Shown here piece after piece: positions 33,724 through 43,858 of a DNA stretch of 50,224 bases. The notes under the pieces were generated by a model. It was not told where the DNA came from, did not search any database, and saw only the letters and a list, made by a program, of their open reading frames with translations. Where the stretch lies: the NCBI GenBank assembly GCA_045631485.1, contig JAZQUU010000009.1, forward strand, positions 1-50,224, written 5' to 3'. The translations under genes and the position numbers were made by a program. This DNA comes from SIG452 sp045631485 (GTDB taxonomy: Bacteria; Bacillota; Clostridia; UMGS1840). Within the stretch, counting starts at the first letter, position 1. Each line of letters opens with the position of its first letter.

Positions 33724-35646
33724 ATGGAAACTATTTTCAAAGACGGAAAACTGTTTGCGGGAATCAATTACTGGGCATCGCATAATTCCATCAATATGTG
33801 GCGTGATTGGGATGCCAAGGTGGTTGAAGAAGATTTTAAGAAGCTAAAAGAGGCAGGGGTAACGGTCTTAAGAATATTTCCGTTATGGCCTGATTTTCAA
33901 CCGCTTACGGCATTATATATGAATAACGGTCAGCGATACGAATATCGGTTCGGAGAAGAAAAAATCCCCGATACCGAAGCGGGACGCGCCGGTATTAACG
34001 TGGTTGCCTGCGAGCATTTTGAAGAATTATGTGCTCTGGCAGACAAATATGATTTAAAACTGATGGTGGCTTTAATTACCGGCCATATGAGTTTTCGGAT
34101 TTACAGTCCGGAAGCCTTTGCAGGGAAAAACTTTTTATCGGACCCCACCGTGTTAAAATGGGAAATCCGTTATGTTACTTATCTGGTAAACCGTTTTAAA
34201 AATCAACCCTCCATCATCGGATGGGATTTGGGGAATGAAGTAAGTTGTCTCGGAAGAGATGCTTCCTTTAACCCCGACCAGGCTTATGTTTGGGTGAGTG
34301 CCATTACCAATGCGGTAAAGGTTTGCGATCCCGTAAGACCTGTAATTACCGGATTGGATGAAAGTCCCATCAGCAAAGGCTCTTTTAATTTGCTTGATAT
34401 CGGAGAACAACTGGATTACCAGACTGTTCATCCGTATAATATATTTTCCACCAACATTGATATGTTGACCTCTATGCGTTCGGTTTTGGATTCTGCATTC
34501 AAATGCAGTTTATATACCGGAATCGGCAAGAAGCCCACCTTTATTCAGGAAGTGGGTTCTATCGGCTATATGAACTGCAGCGAAACCTCGGAAGCAGATT
34601 TTTACAGAGGCTTATTCTTCTCTGCCTGGGCAGAAAACTGTCTGGGGGTAATGTGGTGGTGTGCATTTGACCAGGGACAATTGGATTATGCACCCTATTG
34701 CTGGAATAACATTGGCAGCAATTACGGATTTTTCAGAAGCGATGGTTCCCAAAAAGAAATCGCAACCGAAAATCTGCGCTTAATTGATGTGATAAATAAG
34801 CTCCCCTTTGATACCTTGCCGCCTAAAGTAAAAAATGCGGTGTGCTTGGTTCAGAGAGCAGATAAATTTGATTTGATACCCATTTTAAGAAGCACTTATT
34901 GTCTGGCAAAACAGGCGAATATTGATATGGATTTTTCCTATGCTTTGGACCCGATTCCGGATGCGGATTTGTATTTCATGCCATCCCTGCAGGGAAATCA
35001 ACCCATCACCAAGGACAGATGGGAAACGCTTCTTTCCAAGGTGGAACAGGGCGCAACCTTATATATGTCGTATCACAATTCCTTATTCAGAGATTTTCCT
35101 GAAATTTCGGGGCTTTCTATCAGAGGAAAACATTTTGCCACCTCTTCGGTTACTATGAATCTGAATGGGGAAGAAATGCTTTTGGATAAGGTATCCGAAC
35201 TGAATCAATATGAGGTGCAATCCTGCGATTCCAAGGTGCTTGCCACCGCAGATGCTCAACCGATATTTGTGAAGCAGCCTTATGGAAAAGGATGTATTAT
35301 CACCTTACTTTATCCTTTGGAAAAAATGTTATCGGAAAAATCGGGAGCGTTCAGCGATGTAACACTTCCTCAGTATGATAAAATTTATCGTGAAATAGCA
35401 AAGAACTCCAAAAATGTGAAAAAAATTGACACCGATTCACGGTTTATCCGCACCACAGAGCATAGCATTGATGATTGTAACCGCTATGTGGTTGCCATCA
35501 ATTTTTCGGATGAAACACAAAGTGCCAACTTTATTTTGGAGGATGGTTGGTGTGTTACCGAGCAATATTACAATTCATTGGAATCGGGATTTGTAACCCT
35601 TGTTTCCAATGATGCCGTTATTTTTAAAATTTCCAAAATGAAATAG
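33724..35646 (+). CDS. GH5-like intracellular glycoside hydrolase (clan GH-A)
   Basis: The 640-residue protein starts at ATG 33724, 14 bases after manA, and has no signal peptide. The N-terminal TIM barrel shows the retaining GH-A pattern: FAGINYWASHNSINMWRDWD, VTVLRIFPLWPDFQP, acid/base Glu172 in WDLGNEVSC, YQTVHPYN, and nucleophile Glu276 in FIQEVGS. Later residues (about 370-640) form a beta-galactosidase-trimerisation-like alpha/beta region and a small C-terminal beta domain. This layout resembles GH5/mannanase-like exo-enzymes acting on imported oligosaccharides. Beta-mannoside or beta-glucoside hydrolysis is plausible given the neighbours; exact specificity cannot be read. Confidence 0.8.
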   Translation: METIFKDGKLFAGINYWASHNSINMWRDWDAKVVEEDFKKLKEAGVTVLRIFPLWPDFQPLTALYMNNGQRYEYRFGEEKIPDTEAGRAGINVVACEHFEELCALADKYDLKLMVALITGHMSFRIYSPEAFAGKNFLSDPTVLKWEIRYVTYLVNRFKNQPSIIGWDLGNEVSCLGRDASFNPDQAYVWVSAITNAVKVCDPVRPVITGLDESPISKGSFNLLDIGEQLDYQTVHPYNIFSTNIDMLTSMRSVLDSAFKCSLYTGIGKKPTFIQEVGSIGYMNCSETSEADFYRGLFFSAWAENCLGVMWWCAFDQGQLDYAPYCWNNIGSNYGFFRSDGSQKEIATENLRLIDVINKLPFDTLPPKVKNAVCLVQRADKFDLIPILRSTYCLAKQANIDMDFSYALDPIPDADLYFMPSLQGNQPITKDRWETLLSKVEQGATLYMSYHNSLFRDFPEISGLSIRGKHFATSSVTMNLNGEEMLLDKVSELNQYEVQSCDSKVLATADAQPIFVKQPYGKGCIITLLYPLEKMLSEKSGAFSDVTLPQYDKIYREIAKNSKNVKKIDTDSRFIRTTEHSIDDCNRYVVAINFSDETQSANFILEDGWCVTEQYYNSLESGFVTLVSNDAVIFKISKMK

Positions 35647-35687
35647 TTTTCGCAGATGAAAAAAGCAAAAAAGGCAGGTAGAACGAT

Positions 35688-38102
35688 ATGAGTATATACA
35701 CTTTCAACGACCGTGAAAAAACCATCGAAATTACAAGAGGAGATCTTCCTTCTCCCTGGATAAACTATCTTTCCAACGGGAATCTGCACGCCTATGTCTC
35801 TCAGGTTGGCGGTGGCTTTTTATGGTATAAGGATGCCATTGATTTAAGAATCTCCAGATACCGTATGAATCATTTTCCCATTGACAGTCCCGGATTTTAT
35901 ATCTATATCAAGGAAGAAGACGGCACCGTCTGGTCACCGGCTTTTCGTCCCGTGGAAGAAAAACTGGATGATTGGCGGGCAACACACGGAGCGGGGGAGA
36001 CTTCCTTTTATGCCAAGCATAACGGCACGGAAGCCTTTTTGAAATTGTATATCACTCCTGATTATGATGTTTTGGTTTGGGATTTGAAACTTAAAAATAA
36101 CGGAAAAGAAGTTAAGAATTATGATGTGTTTGCTTATGTGGAGCTGGCACAATTTTCCTGGCACGGAGATGAAGAATCCGGCTACTATTGGAGACATATG
36201 TTAAAAACCTGGTTTGATGAAAAATCTCAGGCAATGATGTATATGTTCCATTATCCCAAAAATGATTATGAAAAAGAAACCTTACCCCTTGTTTGGTTTG
36301 GTTGCAATCATAAAATTGAAAGTTACAGCGGAGACAGAGATGCCTTTGTGGGCAATTACCGCTACGAAAAAAATCCCGTTGCCATCGAAAACGGAATTTG
36401 CGGTAACGAGGAAATCAATTCAGGCAATCCTTGTGCAGCACTGCATACCAAAGTAAGTCTTTTATCAGAATCCGAGAGCGACATTCAGTTTTATCTGGGA
36501 TTGTCCAAGGGTGCACTCCTGCATTTTGAGGAAGCAAAAGAGGATGCCTATCATCTTCTTGCAAAATTCCGCACAACCAATGAAATTACTACTCAATATT
36601 GCAAATTAAAAGATTGGTTCTGTGACTATTTCGGTAAATTTTCCTGCGAAATTCCCGATAAAAATGCACAGAGACAGATTAATATCTGGGGCCCCTTAAA
36701 TGCCTTGCAGACGGCACGGTATTCCCGTTCAGTGAACACCCTTGCTCCGGGGGTTCGTCATATCGGCACCCGAGACAGTGCTCAGGATATGTTGGCAATG
36801 TGCCATTCCAACACTGCACTTGCCAAAGAAATGCTCTTGTATCTGATTACCAAGCAATTTGAAGACGGTTCCTGCACACCGTTATCCAGTAAGCAGGTGG
36901 GTTTTGTTTGCAATACCCGAGCAATTAAAAGTGATGTGCATTTGTGGTTGCCGCTTTTGGCATATCTGTTAGCTTGCGAAAGCGATACCGAATTTTTACA
37001 TACAGAGCTTCCTTTCCTGGAAAAGGACGGTATTTCTGCAGTTGGCAATGCCACCGTTTGGGAGCATCTGCTTCGTGCAGTTGATTTTACCCAAAATCAT
37101 TTGGGAGCAAACGGTATTCCGCTTACCTTAAGAGGAGACTGGAATGATATTATCGGAAAATTCTCCCAGGGCGGAAAAGGGGAATCCGTGTTTGCCGCAC
37201 AGCAATATGTGGTGGCGTTGGAGCAGTTGACTCTTTTGGCAAACAAAATCGGTGACACCGAAAATGCAGAAAAACTGACCGATTATAAGAACAAGCAGGA
37301 ACAAGCAATCTTAAACTGTGCCTGGAACGGAAAATGGTGGTTCAGATGCTTTAAAGACGACGGCACCCCCGTTGGTTGCGAAGCCGATGAATTCGGCAAG
37401 GTTTGGATTAATTCTCAGACCTGGTCTGTTATCAGCGGCGTTGGCACCAAAGAGCAAATGCAGGCGGGGATGGATGCAGTAAGCAAGTATCTGGATACCG
37501 GTATGGGTCTTAGAAAGCTTGCTCCCGGCTTTAAAACCTATCCCGATGTGAAAGACCCCTTCAGTACCTATAATCCCGGCAACGGAGAAAACGGTGCGGT
37601 ATTCTGCCATGCGCACACCTGGGCGGTGATTGCGGAAGCGTTGCTTGGCAATGCAGACAGAGCCTGGAAGTATTATAATGATATTCTTCCCCATAATTGC
37701 ATTGAAAAAGTGGGGATTGAAACCTACAAGTCCGAGCCCTATGCTTGGGTCAGCAACATTGTGGGAATTGAAAATAAAAAGCGTGGATGGGGCAATGTTT
37801 CTCATATCACGGGCACCGCACCCTGGATGGTGATTGCCGCACAGCGATATTTGCTCGGGATCAGAAGCGAGCTGGACGGCTTGGCAATTGACCCTTGTAT
37901 CCCGAAGGAATGGAAGTCTATCACCATTTGCCGTGAATATCAGGGCAAGAAACTGCAGATTACCATTCAAAACGAAAGCGGCGTGTCTAAAGGGGTAAAA
38001 TGCTTAACCGTAAACGGCGACAGAATCGATGGCAATTTTATCACCAAGGATTTTGTGTTAAATCAAAAGGACGATGTAATAAACATCATTGCACAGATGT
38101 AA
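35688..38102 (+). CDS. GH94 family disaccharide/oligosaccharide phosphorylase
   Basis: This 804-residue cytosolic enzyme has the GH94 layout: an N-terminal beta-sandwich (SPWINYLSNGNLHAYVSQVG), a linker and an (alpha/alpha)6 barrel. Conserved motifs are TRDSAQDML, LTLRGDWNDI with the DWND (484-487) that carries the general acid, GENGAVFCHAHTWAV and GNVSHITGTAPWM. Members split beta-glucosides such as cellobiose, laminaribiose, chitobiose or beta-1,2-glucans by phosphorolysis, giving a sugar 1-phosphate and saving ATP. The RBS AGGCAGGTAG is moderate. In this locus it probably processes the glucose-containing part of the imported chain. The residues do not let me choose among the known donor specificities. 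Confidence 0.9.
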   Translation: MSIYTFNDREKTIEITRGDLPSPWINYLSNGNLHAYVSQVGGGFLWYKDAIDLRISRYRMNHFPIDSPGFYIYIKEEDGTVWSPAFRPVEEKLDDWRATHGAGETSFYAKHNGTEAFLKLYITPDYDVLVWDLKLKNNGKEVKNYDVFAYVELAQFSWHGDEESGYYWRHMLKTWFDEKSQAMMYMFHYPKNDYEKETLPLVWFGCNHKIESYSGDRDAFVGNYRYEKNPVAIENGICGNEEINSGNPCAALHTKVSLLSESESDIQFYLGLSKGALLHFEEAKEDAYHLLAKFRTTNEITTQYCKLKDWFCDYFGKFSCEIPDKNAQRQINIWGPLNALQTARYSRSVNTLAPGVRHIGTRDSAQDMLAMCHSNTALAKEMLLYLITKQFEDGSCTPLSSKQVGFVCNTRAIKSDVHLWLPLLAYLLACESDTEFLHTELPFLEKDGISAVGNATVWEHLLRAVDFTQNHLGANGIPLTLRGDWNDIIGKFSQGGKGESVFAAQQYVVALEQLTLLANKIGDTENAEKLTDYKNKQEQAILNCAWNGKWWFRCFKDDGTPVGCEADEFGKVWINSQTWSVISGVGTKEQMQAGMDAVSKYLDTGMGLRKLAPGFKTYPDVKDPFSTYNPGNGENGAVFCHAHTWAVIAEALLGNADRAWKYYNDILPHNCIEKVGIETYKSEPYAWVSNIVGIENKKRGWGNVSHITGTAPWMVIAAQRYLLGIRSELDGLAIDPCIPKEWKSITICREYQGKKLQITIQNESGVSKGVKCLTVNGDRIDGNFITKDFVLNQKDDVINIIAQM

Positions 38103-38119
38103 CGATATAGGAGAGTATT

Positions 38120-40042
38120 ATGAAGATTTTAGATTCCTATTTAAGAAGATTAAACGGTAACGTGCAAACAAATAATGTTCATATTGACATTCAAAAAGAC
38201 GGCGATGTTTCATTGGTTTATATGAACGGTTTTTCCGAAGGGAAATTAGACGGTGATTTTTCTGCGGGCATTGATGTTGAGATTTTAAATGTGGCAGAGG
38301 TTTTTTCAGATTATTCTGTGGGAATTTTCTGGGCAAATCCCCATTTTGGAACCACTTTTCAAACGGTTCCCGACGAAACGCAGGAATTGGTATATCGAAA
38401 AAAAGACGGCACCTTTGGTGTGATTGTGCCGGTTGTTTCCGAATCTTTTAAATGCGTATTGGTTGGAAAATCCGAAAATGTTGTGACTGCAAAGCTATTC
38501 AGTTGGTATGAGGGTCTTTGCAGTTGTAAGGGACTTGCCTTTGTGTGGGCAGAAGGCGAAAATCCGTATGTTTTGCTTGAAAAATGCTTTTTGGCGGCAA
38601 GTAAGGCGCTTGGAAACAAATGCCCCACCATCGGGCAAAGAAGATACCCCGAATTGTTTGAGTATCTTGGCTGGTGCAGTTGGGATGCGATGCAGATTCG
38701 TGTGAATGAAGCAGATTTATTAAAAAAATGTGACGAGTTTCAATCAAAAAACATTCCCGTCAGATGGGTTATCATTGATGATATGTGGGGGGATGTGAGA
38801 GACTTTTATGATGCGAAATATTCTACCCGTGACGAAATGTTTGAACTGATGCACGCTGCAAAATTATATTCCAAAGAAGCGTGTGTGAAAAGATTTCCCG
38901 ATGGCTTGAAATCTTGTGTTGCAAAAATCAAGGAAAAAGGATATCGGGTAGGGATGTGGCATCCCACAACAGGCTACTGGATGGGGATTGACCCTGAGGG
39001 TGAACTGTATCGGGAAGCGAAGGATTTATTAATTCAATCCGATTCCGGCAGACACATTCATGATTATAAACGAGAAAAAGCTTATCTGTATTACAATCTG
39101 ATACACGAATTTTACAGAGAATGTGATGTTGATTTTGTGAAAATCGATAATCAGAGTATGATGTCAAGACTTTATAAGGGCTTGGCACCCATTGGTAAAA
39201 TTGCAAAAGAATATCACGACGGGATGGAAGCCTCGGTTGGTCAACATTTTGATAACAATGTGATTAATTGTATGGGGATGTCATCGGAGGATATGTGGAA
39301 CAGAAGTGCCACTGCAATTTCTCGTTGCAGCTCCGATTTTCTGCCCGAGAGTGCAGAATGGTTTAAAAGAAATACCATCAAATGTGCATACAACTCCGCA
39401 GTGCAGGGGCAACTTTATTATTGCGATTGGGATATGTGGTGGTCTGATGACGGTCAGGCGGTAAAAAACAGTATTCTAAAAGCAGTCAGCGGTGGTCCTA
39501 TCTATATGAGTGATGAGCTTGACAGAAGCGTTCGGGACGTGATTATGCCTCTTGTGTTGGACGACGGAAAAATCCTTCGTTGCGACAGACCGGGGATGCC
39601 GAGCATTGATTGCTTGACCCAAGACCCCACCACTTCCCGGAAAATATTCAAGCTTCAGAATATTTGTTCGGATAGCGGTGTGATTGCGGCATTTAATTTT
39701 GATAAGGAAAATAAAGCGGTGTCAGGCACCGTATCTGCGTCAGATGTGTATGGACTTTCTGGAGAGGAATTTGTTTTATATGAGCATTTTTCCGGGGAAT
39801 ATACCATTTTAAAGAAGAATGAAAGCATTGAAATCACCTTAAACTCTCAGGATGATTACAAATTATATGTGATTGTTCCCATAAAAAATGGTTTTGCTCC
39901 CATTGGAAGAACCGATAAGTTTATTTCTCCCAAAACCATCAAAGCCGTAGTGGGCGAAAGTGTAGAACTGTATGAAGACGGGGAATATGCTTATGTGAAA
40001 GATGGTGTGCTCCATCGTGCGAAAAAGGAGGGAACCTTGTGA
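38120..40042 (+). CDS. GH36 raffinose-synthase/Sip1-type alpha-galactosidase
   Basis: The 640-residue cytosolic protein belongs to the raffinose-synthase (Sip1-related) branch of GH36. Motifs in order are LGWCSWDAM (183-191), WVIIDDMWG, FPDGLK, VGMWHPTTGYWMGI, VDFVKIDNQ with likely nucleophile Asp343, CMGM, SRCSSDF with likely acid/base Asp406, YYCDWDMWWSDD and SGGPIYMSDE. Plant members are transferases; bacterial ones are usually alpha-galactosidases. RBS TAGGAGAG. It should remove alpha-galactose side groups from imported oligosaccharides, which fits galactomannan-type or mucin-type chains. Its stop overlaps the next start (GTGA), so translation is coupled to the glycyl radical enzyme. Confidence 0.88.
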   Translation: MKILDSYLRRLNGNVQTNNVHIDIQKDGDVSLVYMNGFSEGKLDGDFSAGIDVEILNVAEVFSDYSVGIFWANPHFGTTFQTVPDETQELVYRKKDGTFGVIVPVVSESFKCVLVGKSENVVTAKLFSWYEGLCSCKGLAFVWAEGENPYVLLEKCFLAASKALGNKCPTIGQRRYPELFEYLGWCSWDAMQIRVNEADLLKKCDEFQSKNIPVRWVIIDDMWGDVRDFYDAKYSTRDEMFELMHAAKLYSKEACVKRFPDGLKSCVAKIKEKGYRVGMWHPTTGYWMGIDPEGELYREAKDLLIQSDSGRHIHDYKREKAYLYYNLIHEFYRECDVDFVKIDNQSMMSRLYKGLAPIGKIAKEYHDGMEASVGQHFDNNVINCMGMSSEDMWNRSATAISRCSSDFLPESAEWFKRNTIKCAYNSAVQGQLYYCDWDMWWSDDGQAVKNSILKAVSGGPIYMSDELDRSVRDVIMPLVLDDGKILRCDRPGMPSIDCLTQDPTTSRKIFKLQNICSDSGVIAAFNFDKENKAVSGTVSASDVYGLSGEEFVLYEHFSGEYTILKKNESIEITLNSQDDYKLYVIVPIKNGFAPIGRTDKFISPKTIKAVVGESVELYEDGEYAYVKDGVLHRAKKEGTL

Positions 40043-42009
40043 ACCGAGAATTATATAACTATATCCTAAATAAAAAACACCACGAATTCCGAAAGGAAAT
40101 CGAAATCGAATTCGATAAAACCAAGACTCCCATTGAGCGGATGACCTACCGTTTTGAAACTCTGTGTGCTGCGGAAACACCCGTGATTTTGGAAAACGAG
40201 CAGATTACCTATCTTCGCACCATTAAAAATCTACCGGATATCTTAACCGAAGAAGAATGGGCAGAGAAAAAGGCGCAGTATCATATCCACGAGCTTGGCT
40301 ATATGTCTAACCTTTCTCCCAACTACGAAGATGTGATAAAATGCGGCTTACTTGCCAAATATGAGGAAGCCGACGAATACGGAAAACGCTCTATCAATGC
40401 CATTATTGATCTTTCCGACCGATACTGTGAAGAAGCCAAAAAGCAGGGACGAGACGATATTGCAAAAACCTTGGAGCGAGTACCAAGATACGGTGCAACT
40501 AATTTCCGAGAAGCCTTGCAGTTTTTCAGAATCCTGCATTTTAGCTTATGGCTGGAAGGAAACTATCATAACACCTGCGGCAGATTTGATAAATATATGT
40601 ATCCCTACTTAAAAGCGGATATGGAAAAAGGCATATACACCGAAGAAACCGCCCTGGAGCTGGTGGAGGATTTCTTCTTATCCTTTAACCGTGATACCGA
40701 CCTTTATGTTGGGGTTCAGCAGGGGGATAACGGGCAGAGTATGGTGCTTGGCGGTATGGATGAAAACGGAGATGAGGTTTTCAATCTGTTATCCAAGCTG
40801 TGCTTAAAAGCAAGTGAAAACCTTTTGATGATTGACCCCAAAATCAACTTGCGAGTAAATAAAAACACCCCCATCGAGGTGTATGAATTAGGAAGCCGTC
40901 TCACCAAAGCGGGACTTGGTTTTCCTCAGTATTCCAATGACGATGTGGTGGTTGACGGTCTTGTAAAATTAGGTTACGACTTAGCGGATGCAAGAAACTA
41001 TGCCATGGCGGCTTGCTGGGAATTTATTATTCCCAAGGTTGGGGGCGATGTGGCAAATATCGGTGCGGTAAACCTACCTAAGGTGGTAGATATTGCCTTA
41101 CATAAGTATCTTGTAAGCTCTGATACCTTCCCCGAATTTTTGGAAAAGGTATATGGGGAACTGCAAAAAGAAACCGACCTGGTTTGCGATTCCATTAAAG
41201 AGCTTTGGTTTGTGCCGTCTCCCTTTATGAATGTGATGATGAATTGCGATATTTATAACGGCGGGAAATACAACACCTTTGGCATTCACGGAACGGGTAT
41301 CGCAACGGCATCCGATTCCTTGGCAGCCATTGAAAAATATGTGTTTGAAGATAAAACCATTTCCAAGGAAGTGTTACTGGAAGCGGTAGATTCCAATTTT
41401 GAAAAGCATAGCGAAATTCTGCCGATTTTAAGATACGAAGCTCCCAAAATGGGAAATGACGATGACAGAGCAGACAAAAAAGCCACCGATTTGTTGCAGA
41501 AATTTGCAGATTGTGTGAAAGGCAAAGTCAATTGCCGCGGCGATAAATTCCGTGTGGGCACCGGCTCTGCCATGTACTATCTGTGGCACGCCGATGAAAT
41601 CGGGGCATCTCCCGACGGCAGAAGAAAAGGTGAGCCCTTCGGTACTAATTATTCTCCCAGTATTTTTGCCAATATCAAGGGACCCTTCTCGGTGATAAAA
41701 TCCTTCACCAAGCAGGATTTCTCCGAGGCGATCAACGGCGGACCTTTAACCTTGGAATTTGCAAGCTCTATGTTTGAGGGCAAGGATGCCATCGGCAAGG
41801 TTGCAATGCTGGTAAAAGCCTATGTGGATATGGGCGGTCATCAGCTGCAACTAAATGCCATTAACACGGAACTGATGAAAGATGCACAAGCACATCCCGA
41901 GCGTCACAGACAGTTGGTTGTGCGAATCTGGGGATGGAGTGCATACTTTGTGGAACTGGATAAGGAATACCAAGACCACGTAATGCTTCGTCAACAGTAT
42001 CGGGTATAA
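40039..42009 (+). CDS. Short glycyl radical enzyme (pyruvate formate-lyase superfamily)
   Basis: The 656-residue enzyme has the GRE hallmarks. The active-site Cys326 and Glu328 lie in AACWEFI, and the C-terminal radical motif VVRIWGWSAYF has the radical-bearing residue Gly632. The PFL-like N-terminal region contains GRFDKYMYPYLKADMEKG. Most PFL-type GREs are 750-860 residues, so this one is clearly shorter. The radical motif has W-G-W where typical members have S-G-Y/F. The GTG start overlaps the GH36 stop by four bases and is preceded by AAGGAGGG. The neighbouring gene encodes its activase. The substrate is unknown: C-E chemistry fits a lyase or dehydratase on a hydroxylated, perhaps sugar-derived compound. 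Confidence 0.88.
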   Translation: MNRELYNYILNKKHHEFRKEIEIEFDKTKTPIERMTYRFETLCAAETPVILENEQITYLRTIKNLPDILTEEEWAEKKAQYHIHELGYMSNLSPNYEDVIKCGLLAKYEEADEYGKRSINAIIDLSDRYCEEAKKQGRDDIAKTLERVPRYGATNFREALQFFRILHFSLWLEGNYHNTCGRFDKYMYPYLKADMEKGIYTEETALELVEDFFLSFNRDTDLYVGVQQGDNGQSMVLGGMDENGDEVFNLLSKLCLKASENLLMIDPKINLRVNKNTPIEVYELGSRLTKAGLGFPQYSNDDVVVDGLVKLGYDLADARNYAMAACWEFIIPKVGGDVANIGAVNLPKVVDIALHKYLVSSDTFPEFLEKVYGELQKETDLVCDSIKELWFVPSPFMNVMMNCDIYNGGKYNTFGIHGTGIATASDSLAAIEKYVFEDKTISKEVLLEAVDSNFEKHSEILPILRYEAPKMGNDDDRADKKATDLLQKFADCVKGKVNCRGDKFRVGTGSAMYYLWHADEIGASPDGRRKGEPFGTNYSPSIFANIKGPFSVIKSFTKQDFSEAINGGPLTLEFASSMFEGKDAIGKVAMLVKAYVDMGGHQLQLNAINTELMKDAQAHPERHRQLVVRIWGWSAYFVELDKEYQDHVMLRQQYRV

Positions 42010-42121
42010 AACAGTCCATCTTTTCGCTTTTCACTCGGGGCGGTACAAATCGTACAGCACCCTCGTTGCAAAGCAATCACAGATATAATTTTCTTGCAGA
42101 CTATATCATAATGAGAAATAA
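42010..42121 (+). other. 112-base gap with imperfect hairpin before the activase
   Basis: This is the largest break in the plus-strand operon. It holds an imperfect hairpin (GGGGCGGTAC with GTACAGCACCC around AAATC) and AT-rich sequence with a TATAAT-like hexamer (near 42084) that lacks a good -35. No gene or clear promoter is present. It could adjust the level of activase relative to its GRE. Confidence 0.4.
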
Positions 42122-42889
42122 TTGAGTAAAAAAATGAACGGTACAATTTTTGATATCAAAGAATTTTCCATCCACGACGGACCGGGCGGGAGAACCACGG
42201 TTTTTCTGAAAGGTTGTCCCTTGCAATGCAAATGGTGCCATAATCCGGAGGGGCTAATCGCTAAGCCGCAGATAATGAAAAAGCATAATCTTTGTTGCGG
42301 TTGCAAGGCTTGTGAGAAAGGTTGCAATCACCCCGAATGTGCTCCCTTTGGCGTGTGTTTGCACGCCTGCCCAAACGGTTGTCTGACGGTTAGCGGTGAA
42401 AGTGTAGATAGCAAAGTTCTTGCCGAAAAATTAAAGAAAGACAAAGAGCTTTTTGAAATCACCAAAGGCGGTATTACCATTTCAGGCGGGGAACCCTTAC
42501 TGCAGGCAGACTTTGTGTGCGATTTGGTGGACAACTTAAACGGCATTCACACGGCAATTCAGACAAGCGGTTATGCGGAACTTGAAACCTACAAGAGGGT
42601 GATATCCAAATTCGATTATGTGATGCAGGATATTAAGCTTGTGGATGAAGAAAAGCATATCCGATATACCGGGGTAAGCAACCAAAGGATTTTAGAAAAT
42701 ATCAAGTGGTTAAAGCAAAGCGGAAAGGAATTGATGTTCCGTATTCCGTTAATTCCGGGCATTACCGATACCAAGGAAAATTTGGAGCAGATTGCCGAGA
42801 TCACCAAAGGCTATCCCACCGAAAAATTATCCTATAACAGGATGGCAGGTGCAAAATATCCGATGCTCGGAATGGAATTTCAGTTATAA
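42122..42889 (+). CDS. Glycyl radical enzyme activating enzyme (radical SAM)
   Basis: The 255-residue protein carries the radical-SAM cluster motif GCPLQCKWCHN (Cys32, Cys36, Cys39) after IFDIKEFSIHDGPG, which is diagnostic of GRE activases. A ferredoxin-like insert with two further cysteine clusters follows (CCGCKACEKGC and CAPFGVCLHACPNGC), as in most activases other than PflA. GGEPLLQ and the C-terminal SYNRMAGAKYPML support the family. It installs the glycyl radical on the adjacent GRE under anaerobic conditions. The start is TTG 42122 or ATG 42134; both lack a strong RBS, so low expression is expected, as for a catalytic partner. Confidence 0.93.
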   Translation: MSKKMNGTIFDIKEFSIHDGPGGRTTVFLKGCPLQCKWCHNPEGLIAKPQIMKKHNLCCGCKACEKGCNHPECAPFGVCLHACPNGCLTVSGESVDSKVLAEKLKKDKELFEITKGGITISGGEPLLQADFVCDLVDNLNGIHTAIQTSGYAELETYKRVISKFDYVMQDIKLVDEEKHIRYTGVSNQRILENIKWLKQSGKELMFRIPLIPGITDTKENLEQIAEITKGYPTEKLSYNRMAGAKYPMLGMEFQL

Positions 42890-42944
42890 AAAGCAGAATA
42901 TACAATAAAAAAACAAAACCAAAAAATTCAGGAGGTCAGCAGAA

Positions 42945-43784
42945 ATGCTTGTAACTTTAAAAGAAGTCATTACTTTAGCAGAAAAAGGGAATTTTGCCAT
43001 TCCCGCATTTAACGTATATAACACAGAAACTATTATGGGCGTGATTAAAGCAGCAGAGGAAGAAAGAGCACCCATTATTATTCAGGTATATCCCAGATTG
43101 TTAAACGAAGAAGTTGGCTACTATCTTTGTCCTGCGATTGTTGCGGCAGCCAGAAAAGCAACCGTTCCCGTTTGCTTCCATTTGGACCATGGACCCTCCG
43201 AACTTGAGGTTCAGAAAGCACTTCGTTGGGGTGCAACCGGTATTATGTATGACGGTTCCGTTCATCCTTTTGACGAAAATGTGGCAAACACCAAGCATAT
43301 TATGGATATTTGTGAAGCAATTGATGTTTCCGTGGAAGGGGAATTAGGCCACGTGGGAAGCGTAAACGATGAAGCAATGGAAGAGTTTACCGACCCCGAG
43401 GAAGCTGCAGAATTTGTTAAGAAAACCAATGTATGTTGCCTTGCCGTTTTAATCGGTAACGCACACGGTCACTACAAAAAAACTCCCAAATTGGATATTG
43501 AACGCGTGAAGGCAATCCGTGAAGCAACCGGTGGGATTCCCCTTGTGTTGCACGGTGGTTCCGGAATTCCGGATGATCAGGTGAAAGCTGCAATTAATGC
43601 AGGTATTCGTAAAATGAACATCGGAACCGATGTATGTTGTGCATTTGCAGAAGGTACCAAAGAAACCTTGGGAAATCCCAACAGAAGCCTTGCAGTTGAT
43701 TTATTTATGAAACATCCGATTGAAACCGTGAAAAAGCTTGCAGTGGAAAAAATCAGACTGGTTGGTGCAAACGGCAAAGCGTAA
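42945..43784 (+). CDS. Class II fructose-bisphosphate-type aldolase
   Basis: This 279-residue zinc aldolase has the motifs FHLDHGP with catalytic Asp81 and zinc-ligand His82, VEGELGHVG, IGNAHGHY with His174, VLHGGSGIP with His203, and NIGTD. The family reversibly cleaves phosphorylated ketoses into dihydroxyacetone phosphate and an aldehyde; members include FbaA, tagatose-bisphosphate aldolase (GatY/KbaY) and related enzymes with unusual substrates. The start follows AGGAGGTCAGC. Its place between the GRE activase and an NAL-like lyase suggests a dedicated role in one catabolic route, with galactose-derived tagatose bisphosphate or a sugar-acid intermediate as candidates. Confidence 0.88.
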   Translation: MLVTLKEVITLAEKGNFAIPAFNVYNTETIMGVIKAAEEERAPIIIQVYPRLLNEEVGYYLCPAIVAAARKATVPVCFHLDHGPSELEVQKALRWGATGIMYDGSVHPFDENVANTKHIMDICEAIDVSVEGELGHVGSVNDEAMEEFTDPEEAAEFVKKTNVCCLAVLIGNAHGHYKKTPKLDIERVKAIREATGGIPLVLHGGSGIPDDQVKAAINAGIRKMNIGTDVCCAFAEGTKETLGNPNRSLAVDLFMKHPIETVKKLAVEKIRLVGANGKA

Positions 43785-43858
43785 GATAGTGCTCGGATTA
43801 TCCGCGGTTTATTGATCAAAAAATTTAATTAGATAACGGAAGAAAAGAGAATCAAATT

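Noticed and set aside
37311..37970. 219-codon open frame on the minus strand inside the GH94 gene
   Set aside because: It is a shadow of the strongly conserved GH94 barrel; the codons follow the sense gene and no start signal is present.
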